Source of the DNA: Hexactinellida sp. DTS-2022
Lineage: Eukaryota; Porifera; Hexactinellida
Assembly (NCBI GenBank): GCA_028753945.1
Contig: JAPNXP010000002.1
Span: forward strand, 11,098,001-11,162,000
Direction: 5' to 3'
DNA length: 64,000 nt
Shown here: piece by piece, positions 26,756 to 37,305 of the stretch
How the letters are laid out: each line of letters starts with the position of its first letter
Position numbering within the stretch: position 1 is the stretch's first letter
Notes under the pieces: model-generated
The model's input: the letters and a program-made list of their open reading frames with translations, nothing else
Told to the model about the DNA's origin: nothing
The model's database searches: none
Position numbers and translations under genes: made by a program

Positions 26756-27690
26756 AAGGATGTTTCCAATTATTTTTTTAATTATAGCAAGAATTTATCA
26801 TTAAATATGTCCTAACAGTGCCAATGAAACTCCACTAACTCAATTAACATTCTTTTAAGACCCTTATATCAGGAAAAACCTATTTTTGTGTGCAATGACT
26901 GTAAATACTCCCAAATTGATAAATTAATGGATTAAGGACGTTTCCAGTTGTTTCGTTTGATGATAAGAAGCATTATCATCAAAGGTTTCCTAACAGTGCC
27001 ACTGAAACTCCACAAAGTCAATTAACATTCATTTAATAGCCTAATTTCGAGAAAAACCTATTTTTGTGTGCAATGACTGTCAAAAACGGAGAAATTGATA
27101 AATTAGTGTTTTAAGGACGTTTCCATTTGTTTCTTTTGATTGATAAGAAGTATTTACCGTAAAAGGTGTCCTAACAGTGCCACTGAAACTCCACTCACTC
27201 AATTTACATTCATTTAATAGCCTAATATCGAGAAAATCCAATTTTTGTGTGCAATGACTGTAAAAACTCCCAAATTGATAAATTAATGGATTTAGGACGT
27301 TTAAAGTTGTTTCGTTTGATGTTAAGAATAATTTATCACGTTTCCAGTTGTTTTTTTGATCATAAGAAGTATTTACCGTAAATGTGTCCTAACAGTGCCA
27401 CTGAAACTCCACTCACTCAATTTACATTCATTTAATAGCCCAATATCGAGGAAAACCAATTTTTGTGTGCAATGACTGTCAAAAACTCCCAAATTGATAA
27501 ATTAATGGTTTAAGGATGTTTCCAATTGTTTTTTTGATAATAAGAAGAATTTATCATCAAATATGTCCTAATAGTGCCAATGAAACTCCACTAACTCAAT
27601 TAACATTCATTTGAGAGCCTAATATTGAGAAAAACCGATTTTCGTGTGCAATGACTGTCAAAAACTCCCAAATTGATAAATTAATGGTTT
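26756..27690 (+). repeat. 935-bp tandem unit, copy 2
   Basis: Repeat of 25821-26755, sharing the rare AAGACCCTTATATC, AAAACGGAG and AAGCATTATC variants. At 27691 the sequence switches to AAGGATGTTTCCAGTTGTTTCG, a different monomer type, which places the junction in the AAGGATGTTTCC box. Confidence 0.88.
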
Positions 27691-28512
27691 AAGGATGTTT
27701 CCAGTTGTTTCGATTGATGATAAGAAGAATTTATCATCAAATATGTCCCAACAGTGCAAATGAAACTCCACTAACTCAATTGACATTCATTTAAGAGCCT
27801 AATATCAAGAAAAACCAATTTTGAAGTACAATGACTGTCAAAAACTCCCAAATAGATAAATTAATGGTTTAAGGACGTTGCTAGTTGTTTCTTTTGATGA
27901 TATGAAGTATTTATCATCAAAAGTGTCCTAACAATGCCACTGAAACTCCACAAACTCAATTAACATTCATTTGAGAGACTAATATTGAGAAAAACCAATC
28001 TTTGTGTGCAATGACTGTCAAAAGGTCTCAAATTGATAAATTAATGGTTTAAGGATGTTTCCAATTGTTTTTTTAATTATAGCAAGAATTTATCATTAAA
28101 TATGTCCTAACAGTGCCAATGAAACTCCACTAACTCAATTAACATTCTTTTAAGAGCCTAATATCAGGAAAAACCTATTTTTGTGTGCAATGACTGTAAA
28201 TACTCCCAAATTGATAAATTAATGGATTAAGGACGTGTCCAGTTGTTTCGTTTGATGATAAGAAGTATTATCATCAAAAGTGTCCTAACAGTGCCACTGA
28301 AACTCCACAAAGTCAATTAACATTCATTTAATAGCCTAATTTCGAGAAAAACCTATTTTTGTGTGCAATGACTGTCAAAAACTGTGAAATTGATAAATTA
28401 GTGTTTTAAGGACGTTTCCATATGTTTCTTTTGATTGATAAGAAGTATTTACCGTAAAAGGTGTCCTAACAGTGCCACTGAAACTCCACTCACTCAATTT
28501 ACATTCATTTAA

Positions 28513-29387
28513 GGTTCAGGTCTACTCTACAAAATACCAAAATTTCGATAAAATCCCAAACATTGTAAATCTCGTTTTTATTGCATTTTCGGATTGTGTG
28601 GACACCCATGTGGACTCTCACGAAATTTCACAGAAAAATTCCAATTATTTCACCAGTTTGACTCACTTCGAGTTTTGAAAAAAATATCGGGGTTCTGGTG
28701 TTGGTTGCCGGTTGCAGTATACCATAGAAACTTGATAATTTCGGGACATAGCCACATATAGGTTTTATCTTATATTAGGATAGAACAGCATATATCGCAT
28801 CTTAATTTCAAATCATATGGAAAAATATTGAATACTTTCAATGATGCATACTTTTTAGTGTCCTCCACCTAAGCCACTGCCATTGGGGACACTTTTTTCA
28901 AACCCCGCTATCTCCAAACACAATTATTGGCATTGCGGAAGTCATATTATGACTCATATACCACCTAGAAACAAAATCTCAACGGTTTTGGACAGCTCTC
29001 AATTAGTTCTATCATATGAGTGCAGCGATTTCATTTGTAACTTCTCTTTTTATTTTTATTTAATATATTGATGATGAAAAAAGTGATGTCCACATTTATT
29101 GATGAAAAATTTGACTAATAAGTGATTAAAAGAATTCTTGCACTCATATGATAGTTTAGAAGTTTCTCCATGCAATGCAACAACAATCTACTCTTAATCA
29201 TTAACAGGAAAAAACTTATCCGTTCCGCAAAATACGATTTTATAGAAGAAAAAAAATTTCACTGAGTTACCTAGATCGAATATTATTGCATTTTTGCCAT
29301 TTAGAAGGTGAAGTAAATCCGCTGTAAAAAATTTAATTAATTCGGGTGAATATATTTGGTAGAAGTGCTCTAGAGTATACCTGAACC
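28513..29387. mobile_element. MITE 2a: TTAA-flanked non-autonomous element, 875 bp
   Basis: Bounded by TTAA at 28509-28512 and 29388-29391. The termini are inverted: GGTTCAGGTCTACTCTA on the left against GGTTCAGGTATACTCTA read inward from the right (16 of 17). It lies in the CATTCATTTAA box of a monomer. A perfect 16-bp inner inverted repeat is present at 29009-29024 and 29139-29154. The open frames at 28883-29071 and 29194-29448 are short, resemble nothing I recognise and are probably not genes. Classified as piggyBac-like on target site and termini only. Confidence 0.9.
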
Positions 29388-29391
29388 TTAA

Positions 29392-30759
29392 TAGCCCAAT
29401 ATCGAGGAAAACCAATTTTTGTGTGCAATGACTGTCAAAAACTCCCAAATTGATAAATTAATGGTTTAAGGATGTTTCCAATTGTTTTTTTGATAAAAAG
29501 AAGAATTTATCATCAAATATGTCCTAATGGTGCCAATGAAACTCCACTAACTCAATTAACATTCATTTGAGAGCCTAATATTGAGAAAAACCGATTTTCG
29601 TGTGCAATGACTGTCAAAAACTCCCAAATTGATAAATTAATGGTTTAAGGATGTTTCCAGTTGTTTCTTTTGATGATAAGAAGTATTATCATCAAAAGTG
29701 TCCTAACAGTGCCACTGAAACTCCACAAAGTCAATTAACATTCATTTAATAGCCTAATTTCGAGAAAAACCTATTTTTGTGTGCAATGACTGTCAAAAAC
29801 TGTGAAATTGATAAATTAGTGTTTTAAGGACGTTTCCATATGTTTCTTTTGATTGATAAGAAGTATTTACCGTAAAAGGTGTCCTAACAGTGCCACTGAA
29901 ACTCCACTCACTTAATTTACATTCATTTAATAGCCTAATATCGAGAAAATCCAATTTTTGTGTGCAATGACTGTAAAAACTCCCAAATTGATAAATTAAG
30001 GGATTTAGGACGTTTAAAGTTGTTTCGTTTGATGATAAGAATAATTTATCACGTTTCCAGTTTTTTTTTTTGATGATAAGAAGTATTACTGTAAAATGTG
30101 TCCTAACAGTGCCACTGAAACTCCACTCATCAATTAACATTCATTTGAGAGCCTAATATTGAGAAAAACCGATTTTCGTGTGCAATGACTGTCAAAAACT
30201 CCCAAATTGATAAATTAATGGTTTAAGGATGTTTCCATTTGTTTCTTTTGATGATAAGAGGAATTTATCATCAAATATGTCCTAACAGTGCAAATTAAAA
30301 TTCCACTAACTCAATTGACATTCATTTAAGAGCCTAATATCAAGAAAAACCAATTTTGAAGTATAATGACTGTCAAAAACTCCCAAATAGATAAATTAAT
30401 GGTTTAAGGACGTTGCTAGTTGTTTCTTTTGATGATATGAAGTATTAATCATCAAAAGTGTCCTAACATTGCCACTGAAACTCCACAAACCCAATTAACA
30501 TTCATTTGAGAGACTAATATTGAGAAAAACCAGTCTTTGTGTGCAATGACTGTCCAAAGGTCTCAAATTGATAAATTAATGGTTTAAGGATGTTTCCAAT
30601 TGTTTTTAAATTATAGTAAGAATTTATCATTAAATATGTCCTAACAGTGCCAATGAAACTCCACTAACTCAATTAACATTCTTTTAAGAGCCTAATATCA
30701 GGAAAAACCTATTTTTGTGTGCAATGACTGTAAATACTCCCAATTGATAAATTAATGGA
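29392..30759 (+). repeat. Satellite array block 3
   Basis: About 7.5 monomers between MITE 2a and MITE 3. They include one long monomer with the 41-bp duplication and a 10-T run near 30062. The sequence from about 30310 to 30759 is closely related to 44287-44460 plus 45170-45431, with TTTTTAAATTATAGTAAG and GTCCAAAGGTCTC. The frame at 29793-30140 is an antisense frame through the satellite. Confidence 0.95.
29667..29698. repeat. Monomer dyad, right-half version (13-bp stem, 6-nt loop)
   Basis: CTTTTGATGATAA (29667-29679) pairs perfectly with TTATCATCAAAAG (29686-29698) around GAAGTA. This one-base-shorter spacer is the common version in the 22-64 kb part, often written AAGTATTATCATC. The stem is kept while the loop changes length. 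Confidence 0.85.
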
Positions 30760-30763
30760 TTAA

Positions 30764-31482
30764 GGTTAAATTACGGCAGATTCATGTAAAAAAACACATA
30801 AATTTCGTTTTGAAGTAAGATGTTTAATTTTCACATATATAATAGAAGACATTATAGCTATATCGAAACTGAAAACGAAATCGAATTATTTTGAATAAAT
30901 TCGATTTTATGGGGCGTGCAGTTTTATGGTAATACAAAAGTCCCATAGGGGGATTTCTTCAGACTCCACCTGATAAGTGTGTCGATCTCAAGATCATTAT
31001 TAGCTAAAGACATATTATGTGCGATATATCACATAGATCATCGTTATATGCTGTAGGTGACTGGTTTAGAATTTTGATTTGACCTAAATAAAAAAAGTTG
31101 CGACCTTTTGAACTAAAGAAATCATTAAAAGGTCATGTTTTTTATGAGATATTTGATAAAATGTTTGAAAAATAATTTCAGAGTCATAATTCAAAAATGT
31201 AAACCGACTACCAACTCCGTACGCTTATAATCTTTCAATATTGATTCTGATAACAAACATTGATGGCCGCATTGCCAAATTACACTATAATATCGACCAC
31301 CACTTTTTGAAATCGCCCTATGGGAGATTTGTATTAGCCAAATATTGAAACCGACAAAAAATAAAAAGTATAATATATTGAGACATTTTCTTTTTTGTTT
31401 ATTGCTTTGTATCGTACCTTGATCTATTTCTAACAATTACAGATTAATACAAGAGATTTCATTCCCCTGGGGTAATTTAACC
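30764..31482. mobile_element. MITE 3: TTAA-flanked non-autonomous element, 719 bp
   Basis: TTAA at 30760-30763 and 31483-31486. The terminal inverted repeat is short: GGTTAAATTAC (11 bp) at both ends, then CAG after two further bases. It lies in the GGATTAAGG box of a monomer. An imperfect 27-bp inner inverted repeat (30931-30957 and 31309-31335, 4 mismatches) contains CCCATAGGG. The 81-residue antisense frame at 31191-31436 matches no family I recognise and is not called. Empty equivalents at 45432-45435 and 50026-50029 confirm the boundaries. Confidence 0.88.
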
Positions 31483-31486
31483 TTAA

Positions 31487-31762
31487 GCACGTTTCCAGTT
31501 GTTTCGTTTGATGATAAGAAGTATTATCATCAAAAGTGTCCTAACAGTGCCACTGAAACTCCACAAAGTCAATTAACATTCATTTAATAGCCTAATTTCG
31601 AGAAAAACCTATTTTTGTGTGCAATGACTGTCAAAAACAGAGAAATTGATAAATTAGTGTTTTAAGGACGTTTCCAGTTGTTTCTTTTGATCATAAGAAG
31701 TATTTACCGTAAATGTGTCCTAACAGTGCCACTGAAACTCCACTCACTCAATTTACATTCAT
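31487..31762 (+). repeat. Satellite array block 4 (about 1.5 monomers)
   Basis: A 276-bp satellite remnant between MITE 3 and MITE 2b. It starts with the AAGCACG variant and carries AAAACAGAG and TTTTGATCATAAG. It matches 45436-45711, where neither element is present. Confidence 0.95.
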
Positions 31763-33019
31763 TTAAGGTTCAGGTCTACTCTACAAAATACCAAAATTTC
31801 GATAAAATCCCAAACATTGTAAATCTCGTTTTTATTGCATTTTCGGATTGTGTGGACACCCATGTGGACTCTCACGAAATTTCACAGAAAAATTCCAATT
31901 ATTTCACCAGTTTGACTCACTTCGAGTTTTGAAAAAAATATCGGGGTTCTGGTGTTGGTTGCCGGTTGCAGTATACCATAGAAACTTGATAATTTCGGGA
32001 CATAGCCACATATAGGTTTTATCTTATATTAGGATAGAACAGCATATATCGCATCTTAATTTCAAATCATATGGAAAAATATTGAATACTTTCAATGATG
32101 CATACTTTTTAGTGTCCTCCACCTAAGCCACTGCCATTGGGGACACTTTTTTCAAACCCCGCTATCTCCAAACACAATTATTGGCATTGCGGAAGTCATA
32201 TTATGACTCATATACCACCTAGAAACAAAATCTCAACGGTTTTGGACAGCTCTCAATTAGTTCTATCATATGAGTGCAGCGATTTCATTTGTAACTTCTC
32301 TTTTTATTTTTATTTAATATATTGATGATGAAAAAAGTGATGTCCACATTTATTGATGAAAAATTTGACTAATAAGTGATTAAAAGAATTCTTGCACTCA
32401 TATGATAGTTTAGAAGTTTCTCCATGCAATGCAACAACAATCTACTCTTAATCATTAACAGGAAAAAACTTATCCGTTCCGCAAAATACGATTTTATAGA
32501 AGAAAAAAAATTTCACTGAGTTACCTAGATCGAATATTATTGCATTTTTGCCATTTAGAAGGTGAAGTAAATCCGCTGTAAAAAATTTAATTAATTCGGG
32601 TGAATATATTTGGTAGAAGTGCTCTAGAGTATACCTGAACCTTAATAGCCCAATATCGAGGAAAACCAATTTTTGTGTGCAATGACTGTCAAAAACTCCC
32701 AAATTGATAAATTAATGGTTTAAGGATGTTTCCAATTGTTTTTTTGATAAAAAGAAGAATTTATCATCAAATATGTCCTAATGGTGCCAATGAAACTCCA
32801 CTAACTCAATTAACATTCATTTGAGAGCCTAATATTGAGAAAAACCGATTTTCGTGTGCAATGACTGTCAAAAACTCCCAAATTGATAAATTAATGGTTT
32901 AAGGATGTTTCCAGTTGTTTCTTTTGATGATAAGAAGTATTATCATCAAAAGTGTCCTAACAGTGCCACTGAAACTCCACAAAGTCAATTAACATTCATT
33001 TAATAGCCTAATTTCGAGA
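31715..33019 (+). repeat. Duplicated segment carrying MITE 2, copy B
   Basis: Copy of 28461-29765. Its left flank is the TTTTGATCATAAG monomer type, which differs from copy A. The exchange or conversion that moved MITE 2 therefore had an end within one monomer length left of the element. Confidence 0.9.
31767..32641. mobile_element. MITE 2b: copy of MITE 2a, 875 bp
   Basis: Same length and, wherever compared, same sequence as 28513-29387, again between TTAA (31763-31766 and 32642-32645). Shared private satellite variants in the right flank show it arose by duplication of a satellite segment, not by a new transposition. An uninterrupted relative lies at 45712-45715, with the same flanking TTTTGATCATAAG and CTAATGGTGCC variants. 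Confidence 0.9.
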
Positions 33020-35090
33020 CAAACCTATTTTGTGTGCAATGACTGTCAAAAACTCAGAAATTGATAAATTAGTGTTTTAAGGACGTTTCCATTTGTTTCT
33101 TCTGATGATAAGAAGTATTTACAATAAAAGGTGTCCTAAAGTGCCACTGAAAGTCCACTCACTCAATTTACATTCATATAATAGCCTAATGTCGAGAAAA
33201 GCCAATTTTTGTGAGCAATGACTGTCAAAAACTCCCAAATTGATAAATTAATGGTTTAAGGACGTTGCTAGTTGTTTCTTTTGATGATATGGAGTATTTA
33301 TCATCAAAAGTGTCCTAACAATGCCACTGAAACTCCACAAACTCAATTAACATTCATTTGAGAGACTAATATTGAGAAAAACCAATCTTTGTGTGCAATG
33401 ACTGTCAAAAGGTCTCAAATTGATAAATTAATGGTTTAAGGATGTTTCCAATTGTTTTTTTTAATTATAGCAAGAATTTATCATTAAATATGTCCTAACA
33501 GTGCCAATGAAACTCCACTAACTCAATTAACATTCTTTTAAGAGCCAAATATCAGGAAAAACCTATTTTTGTGTGCAATGACTGTAAATACTCCCAAATT
33601 GATAAATTAATGGATTAAGGACGTTTCCAGTTGTTTCGTTTGATGATAAGAAGTATTATCATCAAAAGTGTCCTAACAGTGCCACTGAAACTCCACAAAG
33701 TCAATTAACATTCATTTAATAGCCTAATTTCGAGAAAAACCTATTTTTGTGTGCAATGACTGTCAAAAACGGAGAAATTGATAAATTAGTGTTTTAAGGA
33801 CGTTTCCATTTGTTTCTTTTGATTGAAAAGAAGTATTCACCGTAAAAGGTGTCCTAGAAGTGCCACTGAAACTCCACTCACTCAATTTACATTCATTTAA
33901 TAGCCTAATATCGAGAAAATCCAATTTTTGTGTGCAATGACTGTAAAAACTCCCAAATTGATAAATTAAGGGATTTAGGACGTTTAAATTTGTTTCATTT
34001 GATGTTAAGAATAATTTATCACGTTTCCAGTTGTTTCTTTTGATCATAAGAAGTATTTACCGTAAATGTGTCCTAACAGTGCCACTGTAACTCCACTCAC
34101 TCAATTTACATTCATTTAATAGCCCAATATCGAGGAAAACCAATTTTTGTGTGCAATGACTGTCAAAAACTCCCAAATTGATAAATTAATGGTTTAAGGA
34201 TGTTTCCAATTGTTTTTTTGATAATAAGAAGAATTTATCATCAAATATGTCCTAATAGTGCCAATGAAACTCCACTAACTCAATTAACATTCATTTGAGA
34301 TCCTAATATTGAGAAAAACCGATTTTCGTGTGCAATGACTGTCAAAAACTCCCAAATTGATAAATTAATGGTTTAAGGATGTTTCCAGTTGTTTCGATTG
34401 ATGATAAGAAGAATTTATCAACAAATATGTCCCAAAAGTGCAAATGAAACTCCACTAACTCAATTGACATTCATTTAAGAGCCTAATATCAAGAAAAACC
34501 AATTTTGAAGTACAATGACTGTCAAAAACTCCCAAATCGATAAATTAATGGTTTAAGGACGTTGCTAGTTGTTTCTTTTGATGATATGAAGTATTTATCA
34601 TCAAAAGTGTCCTAACAGTGCCACTGAAACTCCACAAAGTCAATTAACATTCATTTAATAGCCTAATTTCGAGACAAACCTATTTTGTGTGCAATGACTG
34701 TCAAAAACTCAGAAATTGATAAATTAGTGTTTTAAGGACGTTTCCATTTGTTTCTTCTGATGATAAGAAGTATTTACAATAAAAGGTGTCCTAAAGTGCC
34801 ACTGAAAGTCCACTCACTCAATTTACATTCATATAATAGCCTAATGTCGAGAAAAGCCAATTTTTGTGAGCAATGACTGTCAAAAACTCCCAAATTGATA
34901 AATTAATGGTTTAAGGACGTTGCTAGTTGTTTCTTTTGATGATATGGAGTATTTATCATCAAAAGTGTCCTAACAATGCCACTGAAACTCCACAAACTCA
35001 ATTAACATTCATTTGAGAGACTAATATTGAGAAAAACCAATCTTTGTGTGCAATGACTGTCAAAAGGTCTCAAATTGATAAATTAATGGT
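32646..35090 (+). repeat. Satellite array block 5
   Basis: About 13.5 monomers between MITE 2b and MITE 5. It contains two copies of a segment with GAGACAAACC, CTTCTGATGATAAG, CTAAAGTGCC and GAAAGTCC (about 33018-33430 and 34672-35090). The intervening monomers match 36685-37980. The antisense frame at 33763-34047 spans the 41-bp-duplication monomer and its neighbour, and is satellite. Confidence 0.96.
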
Positions 35091-35094
35091 TTAA

Positions 35095-36680
35095 GGCCCC
35101 TCTCGGGTTAATTTTGAAATATTTAAATAATTGAGTTTATTTCGTTTTTATTAGTTATAATACCCGGGAGGATAATATAGGAAAATTTGGCTTAATTCTG
35201 AGGACAATTGAACTCACTAGAGCAATTTGAAATTGGGGAATGTCTGTTATATGGCCAAATTGAGAGTAATATAAATTACGGCCACACAATGCTGGTCAGA
35301 TAAATTGAGATTCGATTGTTTTTGGATAGTACACCAGAAAGTAAAGCCACATTGAAAATTTTAGGTGAATCTGACTAATAGTTTTGCTGTAGCGACCATT
35401 ATAAGATCCAGGAATGTGAAGGACATCATGGAGGGTGACTTTTTCAAATGGAATGAAAGTTTAGTAGGCAGGCACTGCCACAATTTGTTTTCAATATAGT
35501 TGTTATTCATACAAAAGTATATTTGCATATCTACTTAGGTTGTAAACCTAAATTTTCAACATTCCAAAAATTAAGTTCCGAGTTATAGTCATTTGAAGTC
35601 AGATTTGGACTGTGAAGGTCCCTAGTCTGACTTCAAAGGGCATTAACTTTGAAAGTTTGTATTGTATAGTTTAGATCAAGGGACATTCCCATATTAAATA
35701 TATATTCAATCGTTTACAATTGGTTTCAAACAATTTGGATGAAAACTGTGAACGCTTTAGCATTTTAAACTTTCTGACCTTTCAACTCATTGGGTGGTCC
35801 TTTCACATCTCTACATTGAATCTCAGAAACCCGTCGACCAATAATGAAATATTTGAGTGCAAAATGCTCGCAATACCCGGTTTCCTATTCGTCCATAATA
35901 CATTTTATGACCCTAACTCGCAAAAATCTTCCAAATGACCATATATGGGCATAAAATGTGCCCATTTTTGATGATTTAGCATATTTATTTCTTCAAAACT
36001 ATAAACTCTAGAGCTTAGCACTAAATTTCCCATCACATCCATATAATATTGCAAACCCATTAAAATCACAATTGAAACCATTTTCCTAAAGATTGCTGTC
36101 CTATATATTGACCGGAATACCCTCATAATAGTGTGAAAAGTAAATTTAAAATTCCATTTATTTTTGGTTCAACTATTGCAAATTTGGTCCAAATTGTTTG
36201 AAACCAAGTCTAAACTAACGAGGACATATGTAATTCGGGGGGATTTTTCAAACTAACCTCTGGCATAAAAAAATTCAGAATTCTATATCTTTGAAGTTCG
36301 ACTTGGACCGCATATTTACATAAAACATCGAATAATGCAAAAATTGGCTGTCAAAATGTGACTTCAAAGGGCTATAACTCACAAAGTTTGCATGTTAGTG
36401 GTTAGTTTGAAAAATTCCCCCGAATTACATATGTATTCATCAGTTTAGACTTGGTTTCAAACTATTTAGACCAAATTTGCAATAGTTGAACCAAATGTAA
36501 ATATATTTTCAATTGAAAATTGACATTTTCATGATGATACACACATTCCTGAGCACTAAACTGGTATTAACAGCAAAAGTAGAGCTCAGATTCACTTGAA
36601 ATTTTCAAAGTATCAATACTTTACTGTGTACTATACGAAAACAGTCTAATCTCAATTACCAAATTAACCAAAGAGGGGCC
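35095..36680. mobile_element. MITE 5: largest TTAA-flanked element, 1586 bp
   Basis: TTAA at 35091-35094 and 36681-36684. The inverted termini start GGCCCCTCT on both strands and continue GGTTAATTT after two mismatched bases. It lies in the GGTTTAAGG box of a monomer. Inside is a 112-bp diverged direct repeat (35628-35739 and 36359-36470) and a 96-bp inverted repeat (36163-36258 and 36400-36495). Frames at 35720-35938 (+) and 35905-36126 (-) are short and partly overlie these repeats, and I see no recognisable domain. It is long for a MITE and could be an internally deleted transposon whose transposase is gone. Confidence 0.9.
36163..36495. repeat. 96-bp inverted repeat inside MITE 5
   Basis: Arm 36163-36258 and arm 36400-36495 are complementary with roughly ten mismatches and a 141-bp spacer. 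Conserved parts include TTTGGTTCAACTATTGC and ACATATGTAATTCGGGGG. The right arm is part of a module that also exists in direct orientation at 35628-35739. Confidence 0.85.
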
Positions 36681-37223
36681 TTAAGGATGTTTCCAATTGT
36701 TTTTTTAATTATAGCAAGAATTTATCATTAAATATGTCCTAACAGTGCCAATGAAACTCCACTAACTCAATTAACATTCTTTTAAGAGCCTAATATCAGG
36801 AAAAACCTATTTTTGTGTGCAATGACTGTAAATACTCCCAAATTGATAAATTAATGGATTAAGGACGTTTCCAGTTGTTTCGTTTGATGATAAGAAGTAT
36901 TATCATCAAAAGTGTCCTAACAGTGCCACTGAAACTCCACAAAGTCAATTAACATTCATTTAATAGCCTAATTTCGAGAAAAACCTTTTTTTGTGTGCAA
37001 TGACTGTCAAAAACGGAGAAATTGATAAATTAGTGTTTTAAGGACGTTTCCATTTGTTTCTTTTGATTGATAAGAAGTATTTACCGTAAAAGGTGTCCTA
37101 ACAGTGCCACTGAAACTCCACTCACTCAATTTACATTCATTTAATAGCCTAATATCGAGAAAATCCAATTTTTGTGTGCAATGACTGTAAAAACTCCCAA
37201 ATTGATAAATTAAGGGATTTAGG

Positions 37224-37305
37224 ACGTTTAAAGTTGTTTCGTTTGATGTTAAGAATAATTTATCACGTTTCCAGTTGTTTCTTTTGATCATAAGAAGTAT
37301 TTACC
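37224..37305 (+). repeat. 41-bp internal duplication, right-half version
   Basis: Units 37224-37264 (TTTAAAG type, with TGATGTTAAG) and 37265-37305 (TTTCCAG type, with TGATCATAAG). Recopied at 40132 and 41788 by the 2908- and 1656-bp duplications. It appears once in each of those higher-order units. Confidence 0.88.

Larger units (their letters stand above)
21899..28508 (+). repeat. Satellite array block 2
   Basis: The monomers resume in phase directly after MITE 1. They belong to the right-hand set: AAATACTCCC, TTAATTATAGCAAG, CTTCTGATGATAAG and GAGACAAACC variants recur in ordered groups. Internal segment repeats include about 22080 with 25025 (offset 2944), about 22620 with 25386 (offset 2765), and about 23300-24245 with 27540-28480 (offset 4237). 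I saw no gene. The frames at 24248-24478 and 28472-28678 are satellite, the latter running into MITE 2. Confidence 0.96.
28461..29765 (+). repeat. Duplicated segment carrying MITE 2, copy A
   Basis: Satellite flank, MITE 2 and about 375 bp of satellite are shared with 31715-33019 at a constant offset of 3254. The shared variant GATAAAAAGAAG right of the element, absent from most monomers, shows that flank and element were copied together. The left flanks differ upstream of about 28461 and the right flanks differ after about 29765 (CGAGAAAAACC against CGAGACAAACC). Confidence 0.9.

Noticed and set aside
28883..29448. Small proteins in MITE 2 (frames at 28883-29071 and 29194-29448, duplicated at 32137 and 32448)
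   Set aside because: 62 and 84 residues with no recognised motif. They are conserved between the two copies only because the DNA was duplicated. The second frame runs across the element end into satellite.
31191..31436. 81-residue antisense frame in MITE 3 as a gene
   Set aside because: Isolated, with no recognised family, and it overlaps the element's inner inverted repeat. Not supported as coding.
31767..32641. Independent second transposition of MITE 2
   Set aside because: Both flanks share private satellite variants at the same 3254-bp offset, so segment duplication explains the second copy.
35720..36126. Transposase remnant in MITE 5 (frames at 35720-35938 and 35905-36126)
   Set aside because: Short, on opposite strands and overlapping, partly over internal repeats. 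I saw no DDD/DDE-type motif or cysteine-rich domain of a piggyBac transposase.
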